Part shown: positions 54,466 to 64,000 of the stretch, piece after piece | How the letters are laid out: every line of letters begins with the position of its first letter | Position numbering within the stretch: the first letter of the stretch is position 1 | Program-made: the position numbers and the translations under genes | The notes under the pieces: model-generated | What the model was told of the DNA's origin: nothing | The model's database searches: none | The model's input: the letters and a program-made list of their open reading frames with translations, nothing else | Assembly: GCF_024160145.1 (NCBI RefSeq) | Contig: NZ_JAMYWQ010000001.1 | Span: 186,001 to 250,000, forward strand | Length of the DNA: 64,000 nt | Source of the DNA: Serratia nevei | GTDB lineage: Bacteria; Pseudomonadota; Gammaproteobacteria; Enterobacterales; Enterobacteriaceae | Direction of reading: 5' to 3'

Positions 54466-57170
54466 ACAAGCTGCCGCTGCTTTCCGCGCTCAACGCCCCA
54501 CCTATCGCGCTGGCCATCTATGACGCCGAAGAACGGCTGAGCTATTGGAACCGGCGTGTGATCGAGTATTACCCCGGCCTGGAGTCTTGGCTGCGCATCG
54601 GGCTCACGCTCGCCGACGTCTTGCGCATGATGATCGATATCAGCTATCCGTCGTTGCATGACGACGCCAAAAAACGCATGGCGGCCGCCCTGCTGGCCAA
54701 CTATCGCCGGCCAGATCATTACGAGGTGCGACGGATCACCGATCGCACCCTGTATATCCAGCACCGCCGAACGCCGGAGGGCGGCGTGATCAGCACCCAT
54801 ACCGATATCAGCCGCTATGCCGACGTCATCAAGGCCGAACAGCGGCTGCACAGCGATTTTATCCTGGCGGCCGAAACCTCGCGCATCGGTATCTGGGAAT
54901 GGGATTGGGCGACAGACGAGTTGCAGGTTAATGACGCGTTGCTGCTGTTGCTGGATATTCCGCGGACCAACCCGACGCTTTCCGGCACATTGTGGGCGCA
55001 GGCGCTTCCCGCCGACGATCTGGCGCATTTCACCCGCAGTATCCGCCAGGCCGGCCGGGCTATCCTGCCGATTTTCGCCTGCGAAGCGAGGATACAGCGT
55101 GCGGATGAACGTTACGGCTGGGTGTCGCTGCAGGGCCAGATCGTGCAGCAAGACCTGCACGGCGAAGTGCAACGGGTCATCGGCACGCTGCAGGATATTA
55201 CGGAACACAAAGAGGCGGAGGCGTCGTCCCGCCAGTCGGTTGAGATAGCCAAAGCGGCCAGCCAGGCAAAAAGCGAATTTCTCGCCAACATGAGCCACGA
55301 AATTCGCACGCCGATGAACGGCATTCTCGGCATGACCCAGCTTTGCCTGGAGACCGAGTTGAATCAGGAACAGCGCGACTACGTCACGATGGCGTACAGT
55401 TCCGCGCGCGCCCTGTTGAAAATTATCGATGACATTTTGGATTTCTCCAAAATCGAAGCGGGCAAGATCAGCCTGGATCCGGAAGATTTCGCCCTGCGGC
55501 CGTTATTGCAGGAGATCACCCGCCCGCTGACACCCAAATTCTCTGAGAAAAACGTCGAACTGCTGGTGGATATCCACCCTGACGTCGCCGACGAGATCTA
55601 TGGCGATCCGCTACGGCTGCGCCAGATACTGACCAACCTGATAGGCAACGCGCTCAAATTTACGCCCGCAGGCGAAGTGGTACTGCGTATCGAGCCGGTA
55701 GCCAACGATCCGCATCGCCTGTTGTTCAGCATCCGCGACAGCGGTATCGGCATCGCCGCCGACAAGCAGAAAGTCATTTTCGAATCGTTCAGCCAGGCAG
55801 ATAACTCGACGACGAGAAAATACGGCGGCACCGGCCTCGGGCTGACGATCTCCGCCAGACTGGTCGCGATGATGGGGGGCGAATTGCAGGTCGACAGCGA
55901 CGTTGGACGCGGCAGCCGTTTCTATTTTTCACTGCCGGTGTTGTCAGACGCGCGCAGAGAAAGCGTCCGCTGGCCACGCACGCTGGCAGGCATCGAGGTG
56001 CTGGTGGTGGACGACAATGCCACCAACCTGCGTCTGCTGGCCGACCTGCTGCGCAATATGGGCTTGAAACCGACCCTCGCCGGTTCAGGCAAGGAGGCGC
56101 TGGCGCTGATGAACAGCCGCGCACCGTTCCCGCTGGTGCTGCTGGACGCGCAAATGCCGGAAATGGACGGCATGGCACTGGCGCTGGAGGTGATGTCTAC
56201 CCCCTCGTTGCGGCACTGCACGCTGATTATGCTGAGCTCGACGGGCAACCGCATCGATAAGGCGGTGCTGCAAAAGGTGGGCGTTTCCTTTTTCCTGACG
56301 AAGCCCATCGATGCCGGCGAACTGTTTGCCGCCATGGAACAGGCGCTGGTGCCCATGCTACCGGGCTCGCCCGCCGCCGCTACGGCCACCGAGGCGCCGC
56401 CGGCCGTCCACGAGTCGGCGATGGCCACCGAGGCTCCCCATTACCATTTGCTGATCGCCGAAGACAACCCGGTCAACCAAAAGCTGGCGCTCAGTTTCAT
56501 CGGCAAGCTGGGGCACAGCGCCGATCTGGCCGGCAACGGCGCCGACGCGCTGAGCCGGCTGCAAACGGCACGCTACGACGTCATTTTAATGGATCTGCAG
56601 ATGCCGGAAATGGACGGCGTCGAAGCGGTGCAGGCGATCCGCCAGGCGGAGCGGCAGGGGCCGGCCGGCGAGCCGACGCAGCGGATCATCGCCATGACCG
56701 CCCACGCCATGAAGGGTGACAGAGAAAAATGCCTGCAGCTTGGCTTCGACGGCTATATCGCCAAACCGATCCTGCTGGACAAGCTGGCCGAAGAAATTGC
56801 CCAGGTGATCGCTGCCGCGCCCGCCCCGGCGCCCGCGTTCGACTACCCGCTGGCGCTCGCGCAGTTGGACAACGATCCGGCGCTGTTCAACGAGCTGGCG
56901 GCGATGTTCATCGACGAATTGCCCGGGTTGTTGCACGCGCTGCAGACGGCGATCGCCGCCCAGGCATTCGATGAGATCAAACGCTGCGCGCACCGGCTCA
57001 AAGGCGAAACGCTGCACTTTGCCGGCTCGCCGTTGACGCCCTGTCTGCAAGCCATTGAGCAGGCCGCCGGCGCCCGCGATCTCGCGTCGCTCCCCTCTCT
57101 GCAGTCGCAGTTGGCGCCCTTGAGCCGGCAACTACGCGACGCGCTGATCGCCATCGTGGAGGCAACATGA
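54462..57170 (+). CDS. Soluble hybrid histidine kinase, PAS-PAS-HisKA-HATPase-REC-REC-HPt
   Basis: A 902-residue cytoplasmic phosphorelay protein without membrane helices. Two PAS regions (about 1-125 and 130-255), HisKA with [12 protein letters not shown] (His279), ATPase with N-box [11 protein letters not shown] and G-boxes DSGIGI and GGTGLGLTI, receiver 1 (Asp562 in [11 protein letters not shown]), receiver 2 (Asp711 in [10 protein letters not shown]), and an HPt domain (His844 in AHRLKGE). Every phosphotransfer residue is present. No DNA-binding response regulator is encoded nearby. The start overlaps the globin stop, so it probably takes input from the globin; the end overlaps the GH2 start. 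Confidence 0.9.
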   Translation: MNKLPLLSALNAPPIALAIYDAEERLSYWNRRVIEYYPGLESWLRIGLTLADVLRMMIDISYPSLHDDAKKRMAAALLANYRRPDHYEVRRITDRTLYIQHRRTPEGGVISTHTDISRYADVIKAEQRLHSDFILAAETSRIGIWEWDWATDELQVNDALLLLLDIPRTNPTLSGTLWAQALPADDLAHFTRSIRQAGRAILPIFACEARIQRADERYGWVSLQGQIVQQDLHGEVQRVIGTLQDITEHKEAEASSRQSVEIAKAASQAKSEFLANMSHEIRTPMNGILGMTQLCLETELNQEQRDYVTMAYSSARALLKIIDDILDFSKIEAGKISLDPEDFALRPLLQEITRPLTPKFSEKNVELLVDIHPDVADEIYGDPLRLRQILTNLIGNALKFTPAGEVVLRIEPVANDPHRLLFSIRDSGIGIAADKQKVIFESFSQADNSTTRKYGGTGLGLTISARLVAMMGGELQVDSDVGRGSRFYFSLPVLSDARRESVRWPRTLAGIEVLVVDDNATNLRLLADLLRNMGLKPTLAGSGKEALALMNSRAPFPLVLLDAQMPEMDGMALALEVMSTPSLRHCTLIMLSSTGNRIDKAVLQKVGVSFFLTKPIDAGELFAAMEQALVPMLPGSPAAATATEAPPAVHESAMATEAPHYHLLIAEDNPVNQKLALSFIGKLGHSADLAGNGADALSRLQTARYDVILMDLQMPEMDGVEAVQAIRQAERQGPAGEPTQRIIAMTAHAMKGDREKCLQLGFDGYIAKPILLDKLAEEIAQVIAAAPAPAPAFDYPLALAQLDNDPALFNELAAMFIDELPGLLHALQTAIAAQAFDEIKRCAHRLKGETLHFAGSPLTPCLQAIEQAAGARDLASLPSLQSQLAPLSRQLRDALIAIVEAT

Positions 57171-59350
57171 AGACAAGATTCTGGCTCTCGTTGGGGCTGC
57201 TGGTCTGTGCATCAACCCCCCTTGCCCAGACGCCGCGCAGCGTTTCCCTCGATGGCGTGTGGCAATACCAGGACGCCAACCCGCCCCATGACGATCGGCA
57301 ACGCCTGACGCCAAACTGGCGCCCGCTGCGGGTACCGGCGAACTGGTACAGCGCCGGCGTCGATCATCAGGGCGCGTTGTGGTACCGCACGACATTCCCT
57401 CTCCCGCACCTCACCCGCGATCGGCTGGCCACGCTCACTTTCGACGGCGTCGACTATCGTGCGGACGTCTGGCTCAACCAACGCTTTGTCGGCCGGCATG
57501 AGGGCTATTTTCAGCGTTTCCAGTTCGATGTCACCCAAGCGACACGGCGTGAGAACCACCTGCTGGTGAGGGTGGACAGCCCGTTTGAACCCCCCGGCAG
57601 CGTCTGGCCACTGCACAAGCGCGCAATTAAAGGCATTTTGTCACAGCATGATACCCGCCCCGGCGGTGCCTGGTCGCCGCAGGGCCAGGATGCCAACTCA
57701 GGCGGTATTTGGCAACCGGTCACGCTACGCCTCAGCCGCGGCGCGGCGATCGATAACCTCACGGCGTTGCCCGACTGGCGTCAAGGATTGGAACGACCGA
57801 CGCTGGACATCCGTCTCGATTACCGGGTGAATCGGCCAAGAAAAGCGCGCCTGACTCTGCGCCTGACGCCGCTGAACTTCGCCGGAAAAAGCTATCGTCT
57901 TTCCCGCCGCGTAACGTTGACCGGCGGCGCACCGCTCGCCGTTTCGCTGCCGATGCCCGGCGCCGCGCTTTGGTGGCCATACGGCTATGGGGCGCAACAT
58001 CTTTATCGCATCGAGGCCACCCTGTCCGACGCCGAAGGGCTGCTGGATCGGCGCACGTCGCACACCGGTTTGAGAGAGGTCCGTGAACTGGCATCGGGCC
58101 ATGGCTGGACGATCAATGGCCGTCGTCTGTTCATTCGCGGCACCAACTATATCGGTTCACCGTGGCTCGGCACCATGACCGGCCCGCTCTATCGCCGGGA
58201 TCTGCTGCTGATGCGCGCGGCAAACATCAACGCGGTGCGGGTGCATGGGCATGTTGCCGGCCAGGCGCTGTATCGCGAGGCCGACGAGCTGGGCATGTTG
58301 CTGTGGCAGGACATGCCACTGCAATGGGGGTATGACGACAGCGAAGCCTTCGCCGCCGAAGCGGCGCGCCAGGCCGGCGATCTGTTGCAACAGCGGGGCA
58401 ATCATCCTTCGGTGATCGTGTGGGCCGGACAAAATGAGCCGCCTTTCGATTCACCGTGGATGAAACAGCGGTTTGCCGACTGGACCCCCACGCTCAACCG
58501 TCGGCTGGCGCAACGCGTGGCAGACGCATTGAGCGAAGATCGCAGCCGCATCGTCCACCGCTGGTCGACGGTGGCCGAGCATTACTGGCAAGGATGGTAT
58601 TTCGGCACGATCGCCGATTTTCTCAAGCCGGCGACCACGGCGATCATCAGCGAGTTTGGTGCGCAGGCGCTGCCTCGTCTCGCTACGTTGCGCACTATTA
58701 TTCCGGCGGCGAACCTGTGGCCCGCCAGCGCTTCGCCTGACGATCCGGGCTGGAAAGTCTGGCAATATCACAACTTCCAGCCCGAGCAGGCTTTCGGGCT
58801 GGCCAAATTGTCGCGCGGCACCACGATCGAAAGCTTTATCGCCAACACCCAGGGGTATCAGGCGGAAGGCATCCAACTGGCGGCGGAAAGCTATCGGCGT
58901 CAACGCTATCAACCGGTCGCCGCCCTGTTCCAGTTCATGTTCAGCGAGACCTGGCCATCAATAAACTGGGGGGTGGTCGACTACCGTCGGCAGCCTAAAT
59001 CGGGTTACTACGCGTTGCGTAAAGCCTATCAGCCCATACTGCCATCCATCGAACCGATCACGCCAGAATGGCAACGGGGGCGCAGCGGCAGGATTGGGCT
59101 CTGGGCGATCAACGATCGCTGGCAGAGCTATCACGACGCGAGGCTAAGCTGGCGTCTGGTGCAGGGAGAACAGGTATTGGCGCACGGTAGCATGAAGCTG
59201 GATCTCCCGGCGGACAGCGGCCGCAAGCTGAGGGAGCTGACGGTAACGCCGCGCTCAACATTGCCGCTGCACCTGGTGACCGAACTGGCAGACAGCGACG
59301 GGAATCGACTGGGAGAGAACAGCCGGCATTTTCAGGTAAATGAGCACTGA
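57167..59350 (+). CDS. Secreted glycoside hydrolase family 2 protein
   Basis: A 727-residue protein with a signal peptide ([14 protein letters not shown]) and the GH2 layout: N-terminal jelly-roll ([30 protein letters not shown]), an immunoglobulin-like middle and a TIM barrel. The acid/base Glu is in WAGQNEP (about residue 423) and the nucleophile Glu in ISEFGAQ (about 496). GH2 enzymes are beta-galactosidases, mannosidases, glucuronidases and relatives; the specificity is not readable. It is the last gene of the polysaccharide operon (ATGA overlap with the kinase), so it may trim or turn over the polymer in the periplasm. Confidence 0.85.
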   Translation: MKTRFWLSLGLLVCASTPLAQTPRSVSLDGVWQYQDANPPHDDRQRLTPNWRPLRVPANWYSAGVDHQGALWYRTTFPLPHLTRDRLATLTFDGVDYRADVWLNQRFVGRHEGYFQRFQFDVTQATRRENHLLVRVDSPFEPPGSVWPLHKRAIKGILSQHDTRPGGAWSPQGQDANSGGIWQPVTLRLSRGAAIDNLTALPDWRQGLERPTLDIRLDYRVNRPRKARLTLRLTPLNFAGKSYRLSRRVTLTGGAPLAVSLPMPGAALWWPYGYGAQHLYRIEATLSDAEGLLDRRTSHTGLREVRELASGHGWTINGRRLFIRGTNYIGSPWLGTMTGPLYRRDLLLMRAANINAVRVHGHVAGQALYREADELGMLLWQDMPLQWGYDDSEAFAAEAARQAGDLLQQRGNHPSVIVWAGQNEPPFDSPWMKQRFADWTPTLNRRLAQRVADALSEDRSRIVHRWSTVAEHYWQGWYFGTIADFLKPATTAIISEFGAQALPRLATLRTIIPAANLWPASASPDDPGWKVWQYHNFQPEQAFGLAKLSRGTTIESFIANTQGYQAEGIQLAAESYRRQRYQPVAALFQFMFSETWPSINWGVVDYRRQPKSGYYALRKAYQPILPSIEPITPEWQRGRSGRIGLWAINDRWQSYHDARLSWRLVQGEQVLAHGSMKLDLPADSGRKLRELTVTPRSTLPLHLVTELADSDGNRLGENSRHFQVNEH

Positions 59351-59383
59351 ACGGTACGGCGCGAGGCGTTGCGCCCCGCGCCG

Positions 59384-61144
59384 CTATTGTCCGTGAGCAG
59401 CAACCAGTTCACACAGTTTTTCCGGCGACACTGCGGGTGAAAAGTAAAAGCCTTGCGCGACATCGCACCGATACTGCATCAGGAAATTGAGCGACTCTTG
59501 ATCTTCGACGCCTTCCGCCAACACTTCATAATCGAGTTTATGCAGCATAGCGATGATGTTCTCGACGATAATCCGACTTTCCGCATCGGTTTTTAATTGT
59601 CTGATCAGAGAACCATCCAACTTGACCACATCGGCGGGAATATGGCGCAAGTAGTTGAGGTTGCTGTAGCCGGCGCCGAAATCATCCAGCGCGATACGAT
59701 GTCCGTTAGCCTTGAGCGCGTGCAGGCAAGCCAGCGCAGCGCTGCTTTCCTGAATGCGTTGCGACTCCAGGCACTCGAGCTCGATATCGCCCGGCCGCAG
59801 CCCGCGCCGCACGATGGCATCATTCAACCGCTCGGCAAAGTGCCGCTCGGCCAGATTGCTGGCCGTGACGTTGATCGAAATCGGGAACCTGATCCCCGCC
59901 TCACGCAGCATCAGCAGTTGAGTAATCGCCTGCGTGATGACGAACTCGGTCAGCGGTTTTATCAGCGAGGTGTTTTCCACCAGCGGAATGAACTCTGCCG
60001 TCGGGATGGCGCCCAGCACGTCATGCTGCCAGCGCAGCAACGCCTCCGCGCCGACGATGCGCCCGGTGGTCAAGTCGACCTGAGGTTGGTATTCCAGAAA
60101 CAACCCGCTGTTTTGTTTCAGACACTGCGCCAGCTCATTGAACAAATTGAATTTATGCTTGCGGACCGCGTCCTTCGGTTCACTGTAAACAGAGAGCGTT
60201 CGCCCTTCGTCGATAGAGTCATGCAGTGCGCTGGTTGCCTGCCGCAACACCTCCTGCGGGCTGGCGTGCGGTGCGGAGAACACCGCATAGCCGGCATACA
60301 GTTCCAGACGCAGCGGCACGGCACCGCGCACCTCGCGGTGCAAGCGATCGGCGCAGCGCAGCAGATCGCGTTTGGCCTGCGGCAAGTTTTGCGCTTCAAT
60401 GATAACCGCGAAACGTCCAGGCGCGATGCTGTACAACATGCGGTCGCTGAGAAAAGCGTCCTTGAGAAAATGCCCGATATCCCCTAACAACAGCTCGACC
60501 GTGGAAAGGCCGAAGGAGCGCGCCATTTCATAGGCGTATTTGATATCGATGGTGTCAATCAGCAGCAGCGCATATTTTCCCGCCGCCGGCAGATTGCAAA
60601 GATCGCCCATCAGCCGCTGCCGATTAGGCAGCCGAGTGATAGCGTCTACCAGGCCGATTTCGCTCTGCGCTTCGATCAGTTCGCTGACGATGGTGGTCAT
60701 GCTGTTCAACAGTTCGGCCTGATGGCGAGTGAACGGTTTCGGCTCCGGCCCGACGAGACAAAATGCGCCGATCGTGTAACCTTCGCGGGTACGCAGCGGG
60801 ATGGCGGCACAGTGGCGGATCGCCGCCGCCCCGGTCACCATCGGATCCGTGGCAAAACGTTCATCGGTCAACGTATCAGCGCAAAACAGCGCCTCACCGT
60901 AGCGACGCACAAAGTTGAACAGTGGGCTAGCGAAATCAATTGCGTCAAACCCGATATCGATCTGCGCACGGATCCAGATCTTGCGTGAACCATACAGACA
61001 GATAAGGCAACCCGACGCCTGCAGCAGTTTACGAGTGATGTTCAACACTTGGTCAATGGCGTCGTCATGGCTCGCGCCCAGTCCCTCCAGCGCATCGATG
61101 GACGCCAGGCGCTCTTCTTCGTTTTTACTCAGGTGTCGTAGCAT
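59384..61144 (-). CDS. GAF-degenerate GGDEF-EAL protein, probable c-di-GMP phosphodiesterase
   Basis: A 586-residue cytoplasmic protein: GAF domain (about 20-165), a GGDEF domain with the active-site loop degraded to APGRFAVI, and an EAL domain with GAEALLRW (near 366), INVTASNLAE and DDFGAGYSNLNYL. The EAL part keeps the catalytic signatures, so it probably hydrolyses c-di-GMP, while the GGDEF part is likely sensory or inactive. ATG 61144 avoids overlap with the upstream gene and follows GAGGGGG. Last gene of the leftward signalling operon. Confidence 0.85.
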   Translation of the reverse strand: MLRHLSKNEEERLASIDALEGLGASHDDAIDQVLNITRKLLQASGCLICLYGSRKIWIRAQIDIGFDAIDFASPLFNFVRRYGEALFCADTLTDERFATDPMVTGAAAIRHCAAIPLRTREGYTIGAFCLVGPEPKPFTRHQAELLNSMTTIVSELIEAQSEIGLVDAITRLPNRQRLMGDLCNLPAAGKYALLLIDTIDIKYAYEMARSFGLSTVELLLGDIGHFLKDAFLSDRMLYSIAPGRFAVIIEAQNLPQAKRDLLRCADRLHREVRGAVPLRLELYAGYAVFSAPHASPQEVLRQATSALHDSIDEGRTLSVYSEPKDAVRKHKFNLFNELAQCLKQNSGLFLEYQPQVDLTTGRIVGAEALLRWQHDVLGAIPTAEFIPLVENTSLIKPLTEFVITQAITQLLMLREAGIRFPISINVTASNLAERHFAERLNDAIVRRGLRPGDIELECLESQRIQESSAALACLHALKANGHRIALDDFGAGYSNLNYLRHIPADVVKLDGSLIRQLKTDAESRIIVENIIAMLHKLDYEVLAEGVEDQESLNFLMQYRCDVAQGFYFSPAVSPEKLCELVAAHGQ

Positions 61145-61163
61145 TGCCGCCGCCCCCTCAGGC

Positions 61164-63044
61164 TCACCGGTCACAGATGGCGTAAGTGCCCTTTCCGGCA
61201 GATTTCGCCTTGTACATTGCCCCGTCGGCGCTGGCCAACAGTTTTTCCGCCGTGACTTCGCTGGTCGACGCAATGGCCGCGCCAATGCTGGCGGACAGAC
61301 TCACTTTTTGCTGGCCGATCTGCGAAATACCGGCCAACTGCGTCAGCACCTTTTCGCAAAATTCGCTGACTTCCCGCCGCGGTTCGGTCAGCGGCCACAG
61401 GATCACCGTAAACTCGTCACCGGCCAGGCGCGATACGCTGTGCTGTGGACCGGCGCAGGCGCTGAGCAATTTGGCGAAGGTTTTCAAAATCAGATCGCCG
61501 AAATCATGGCCATAGCTATCGTTAATCGCCTTGAACCCATCGAGATCGATGAACAACAATGCCATCTGGCGCTGGTGACTGCAGGTGGGCAATGTGGCAG
61601 ACAATCGGCGCAAAAATGCACGTCGGTTGGTCAGCCCGGTCAGCATGTCGTGCGTAACGTCGTACTCCAACCGATGCTGCAGACGTTTCAGCTCAGTGAT
61701 ATCCATGGCGAGCATGTAGAGGCCTTGCGCTTCGCAGGGTACCAGCGTGGTATGGATCATTTTCACCCCCTGCGCCGTCTGCAATTCATTCTCAAAGCTT
61801 ACCACCTCGCCGGCCAATGCGCGTTCAATCATCGGTTCGGCTATCTGATACACGCCTTCGCCCATGAACTCACGTACCGTCATCCCCTGCAGGTTGGCCT
61901 CTTCCAGGCCAAACCAGATCTTATAAGCGCTGTTGGCGAACAGGTAGCGTTCATTGGCGTCGATCTGGCTGATCAACGCCGGCATGTTGTCGGTAATGGC
62001 GCGCAGGCGTTCTTTCTCCGCGCTGAGCTGATGCTCCGCCAACACGCGGGTTTCAATTTCAGCATTGAGCTTTTCGACCACGACGCTGAGTTCATGCGTA
62101 CGAATGTCGACGCGCTCTTCCAGCTCGTGCTGCAAGGCGAACAGGTCAGCCTCCGCCGCCTTGCGCTCGCTGATATCGACGACAACGGAGATGAAATGAT
62201 CCGGCTTGCCGTTCGGCAGCCGATTCAACGCGACCGTCAACTGGGCCCAGACGATCGAACCGTCGGCGCGAAAATAGCGTTTTTCCATCGAATAGGTATT
62301 GATTTCATCTCGCAGCAGCTGCTCCAAATACACCAGATCGTTATTCAGGTCGCTGGGGTGTGTAATGTCCTGAAAGGTGCGATCGAGCAGCTCGCGCTCC
62401 GAGTATTGCAACATTTCGCAAATGCGCGGGTTGACCCGCAGCCAGTACCCTTGCAGAGAGACCAGCGCCATGCCCACCGCCGCCTGAGAGAAGGTTTGCT
62501 CGAACAAGGATTCCGTGCGCTGCAGATCTGACTTTAGATTTTCGGTATAGACGTTGCGTTCGATGTTTTGCAGGTATTCTTCAACTACGGCGGCAAAATC
62601 GTGCAGATCGGCCAACTTTTCCTGCGGAAACGGCTGCGGTTTGCTATCGATAATGCACAAGGTGCCGAGTGGCAAACCATCGAGCGACAGCAACTGCTGC
62701 CCTGCGTAGAAACCGATCTTCGGTCCACCAATGACCAGCGGATTGTCAAAAAAACGTGGATCTTTGGCCGTATCCGGCACGACCAGGGCGTCATGCTGTA
62801 AAATCGCATGGCCGCAAAACGAGATATTGCGAGGTGTTTCGCGGGCATCGAGGCCGTAGCGCGATAAGAACCATTGTCTATCACGGTCGATCAATGAAAC
62901 CAGCGCGATGGTCACGCCGAAATATTTCGCCGCCAGCCGCGTAATACGATCCAGCTTTTCTATCGAGGTCGAATCCAGCACGTTCAGCGAATTCAATACC
63001 GACAGGCGTTCGGCTTCATTTTCGGGAAAACATGGCTCGAACAT
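61164..63044 (-). CDS. GAF-PAS-PAS-GGDEF diguanylate cyclase
   Basis: A 626-residue protein: an N-terminal GAF domain (IALVSLIDRDRQWFLSRYGL), two PAS domains (about 180-300 and 345-465; QAAVGMALVSLQGYWLRVNP and IDANERYLFANSAYKIWFGL), a coiled linker and a GGDEF domain with active site AGDEF (RLAGDEFTVIL) and FIDLDGFKAINDSYGHDFGD. It should make c-di-GMP in the cytoplasm; AGDEF sites are usually active. ATG 63044 follows AGGAG. It sits between the kinase gene (41 bp) and the EAL gene (19 bp). Confidence 0.9.
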   Translation of the reverse strand: MFEPCFPENEAERLSVLNSLNVLDSTSIEKLDRITRLAAKYFGVTIALVSLIDRDRQWFLSRYGLDARETPRNISFCGHAILQHDALVVPDTAKDPRFFDNPLVIGGPKIGFYAGQQLLSLDGLPLGTLCIIDSKPQPFPQEKLADLHDFAAVVEEYLQNIERNVYTENLKSDLQRTESLFEQTFSQAAVGMALVSLQGYWLRVNPRICEMLQYSERELLDRTFQDITHPSDLNNDLVYLEQLLRDEINTYSMEKRYFRADGSIVWAQLTVALNRLPNGKPDHFISVVVDISERKAAEADLFALQHELEERVDIRTHELSVVVEKLNAEIETRVLAEHQLSAEKERLRAITDNMPALISQIDANERYLFANSAYKIWFGLEEANLQGMTVREFMGEGVYQIAEPMIERALAGEVVSFENELQTAQGVKMIHTTLVPCEAQGLYMLAMDITELKRLQHRLEYDVTHDMLTGLTNRRAFLRRLSATLPTCSHQRQMALLFIDLDGFKAINDSYGHDFGDLILKTFAKLLSACAGPQHSVSRLAGDEFTVILWPLTEPRREVSEFCEKVLTQLAGISQIGQQKVSLSASIGAAIASTSEVTAEKLLASADGAMYKAKSAGKGTYAICDR

Positions 63045-63085
63045 GTTAGCTCCTGCTGCGTCTCCGATAGGCCGCAAGCCTCCGT

Positions 63086-63538
63086 TCAGGCGGAGGCAAC
63101 CGTTGCATTTTTAATCAGAGTCAGCTCGTTGCGTCCGTCGGTGGAACGGTAACGAACTTCGTCCATCATGGAGTAAATCAGTCTCAATCCGATCCCACTT
63201 TCTGGCCAACTCTCCAGGGAGCCCGGTTCGGGGAACGCCTGCGGCTTATCCGCCAACGCTCGCAGGATCTCCGCCGGTATCGGGCACCCGCTGTCGGTGA
63301 GCGTCAGGGTGATCACGCCAGCAGAAAGTGACATAGTCACATCAACCCTGTGTTGCACGTCATAATTGACACCGTGCCGGACGATGTTGCTGAATGCCTC
63401 GCTGGCTGCCAAATCCATCTGGTATATCGCCGCCGGATCAAGCGCGAACGGCGCGACGAACTGTTGAAAAGCGCTGCTCAGCGCATCCAGATTTTCAAGC
63501 GTCGCCCCCAGGCGCAGCGAGGTGGTGACAGTCTCCAT
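63086..63538 (-). CDS. RsbW-type anti-sigma/serine kinase (HATPase_c_2)
   Basis: A 150-residue ATP-binding kinase of the GHKL fold: N-box LAASEAFSNIVRHGV, a DSGCPIP G1 box and GIGLRLIYSMMDEV G2 box. In partner-switching modules such kinases phosphorylate a STAS antagonist and hold a target protein when the antagonist is phosphorylated. ATG 63538 follows GGGAGG. It lies 25 bp after the STAS gene and 41 bp before the diguanylate cyclase gene. Its target is unknown; no sigma factor is adjacent. Confidence 0.85.
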   Translation of the reverse strand: METVTTSLRLGATLENLDALSSAFQQFVAPFALDPAAIYQMDLAASEAFSNIVRHGVNYDVQHRVDVTMSLSAGVITLTLTDSGCPIPAEILRALADKPQAFPEPGSLESWPESGIGLRLIYSMMDEVRYRSTDGRNELTLIKNATVASA

Positions 63539-63563
63539 CAAAGCCTCCCGGCAAAGCGCCACA

Positions 63564-63905
63564 CTAGTCGCGGGCAAGAATGTCCAACGCGTCCTGCCGC
63601 GTGGCCCCGATGGTAAAGATCCTGTCCATTCGGGTCAGTTTGAACAGATGCTGAATATTGCCGTTGAGGGAACACAACACCAACTCCCCTTTTCCGTTCA
63701 ACGTTTTAAGAATCGATACCAGGGCGCCCAAACAGCTGCTGTCGATAAAATCGACCCGGCTGAAGTCGAGCAGCACACGATTACCGTTACGCTCGATCAC
63801 GTCCAGCACCTGCTGCTTGAACGCCAGCGCGACGGAAGCGTCGAGACGACGCACCAGCGGCACCACGATCTCAATGTCATTTTCGGTATACATTTCAAAA
63901 TTCAT
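63564..63905 (-). CDS. STAS-domain anti-anti-sigma factor
   Basis: A 113-residue SpoIIAA/RsbV-like protein with the phosphorylatable serine in FIDSSCLGALVSILK (Ser57 by alignment to DSSGLG). It should switch partner between the RsbW-type kinase and another protein according to its phosphorylation state. ATG 63905 follows GAGGA; the frame extends four codons further. It lies between the phosphatase and kinase genes. Confidence 0.88.
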   Translation of the reverse strand: MNFEMYTENDIEIVVPLVRRLDASVALAFKQQVLDVIERNGNRVLLDFSRVDFIDSSCLGALVSILKTLNGKGELVLCSLNGNIQHLFKLTRMDRIFTIGATRQDALDILARD

Positions 63906-63932
63906 GGTTTTCCTCATCGAAGTTGTCTGGGA

Positions 63933-64000
63933 TTATGCGGTGCGCTCAATAGTCACCAGCGAAATATCGTCATTAAAGAAACGGCCGTACTCCGCTAACT
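63933..64000 (-). CDS. SpoIIE/PP2C-type serine phosphatase, C-terminal end only
   Basis: The last 22 codons of a minus-strand gene run in from the right edge: LAEYGRFFNDDISLVTIERT then stop at 63933. A terminal DDISLVTI strand is the usual end of SpoIIE/RsbU-type phosphatases, and the position, 27 bp before the STAS gene, is where such a phosphatase is expected. The domain architecture upstream cannot be seen. Confidence 0.65.
   Translation of the reverse strand, partial: LAEYGRFFNDDISLVTIERTA

Noticed and set aside
54013-57170. A haem-based oxygen sensor kinase
   Set aside because: The apparent loss of the proximal histidine makes haem binding doubtful, so oxygen sensing is not claimed.

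Overview
The window looks like chromosomal DNA of a Serratia species, most like Serratia marcescens. That rests on the high-GC enterobacterial coding style, a catechol siderophore locus of the chrysobactin/enterobactin type, and many AraC/LysR-controlled accessory genes. No species assignment could be tested here. There are no rRNA or tRNA genes, no CRISPR array and no complete insertion sequence.

Layout. (1) 1-5304: a divergent sugar or polyol catabolic locus (FGGY kinase and MFS transporter leftwards; SDR dehydrogenase and FAD-linked oxidase rightwards). The shared control region carries a perfect CRP palindrome and two matching terminator-like leaders, one in front of each operon. (2) 5405-19265: a Fur-boxed siderophore cluster (TonB receptor; Fes-like esterase, MbtH protein, two-module NRPS with epimerase, EntS-like exporter), predicted to make and use a DHB-D-(basic amino acid)-L-Ser catechol. 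(3) 19329-24059: kdpFABC without kdpDE, in visibly lower-GC DNA, preceded by an unannotated 37-residue membrane protein. (4) 24382-30090: a GNAT enzyme, a small ORF, a TonB copper receptor with a His/Met-rich insertion and its DUF2946 partner, then a lipoprotein sugar (sorbosone-type) dehydrogenase with a DUF2231 membrane protein. (5) 30417-33207: a graveyard of gene remnants (VOC, GrpB, ribbon-helix-helix, LacI, TIM-barrel isomerase) mixed with AT-rich genes, including an Ltp-like secreted protein. (6) 33244-46271: small regulator/enzyme pairs (AraC/MBL-SDR, LysR/NmrA-like, LysR/MFS-amino acid oxidase), a DCL-HNH protein in an AT-rich island, and a phospholipase D-like protein; two enzyme genes here are frameshifted. 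(7) 46358-59350: an exopolysaccharide or periplasmic-glucan locus: a divergent OpgC-type acyltransferase and a seven-gene operon of a cellulose-synthase-like glycosyltransferase, three tandem DUF3131 proteins, a globin-fold protein, a hybrid histidine kinase and a GH2 glycosidase. (8) 59384-64000: a leftward operon of a partner-switching module (SpoIIE-type phosphatase, STAS protein, RsbW-type kinase) followed by a GGDEF and an EAL protein.

The most interesting part is 46.4-64.0 kb. A polymer-making operon carries its own cytoplasmic phosphorelay, translationally coupled to a globin that appears to lack the proximal haem histidine, and it faces a partner-switch/c-di-GMP operon. The glycosyltransferase has no PilZ domain, so if c-di-GMP acts on this polymer it must act indirectly. 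Second in interest are the twin leader terminators at 2657-2978.
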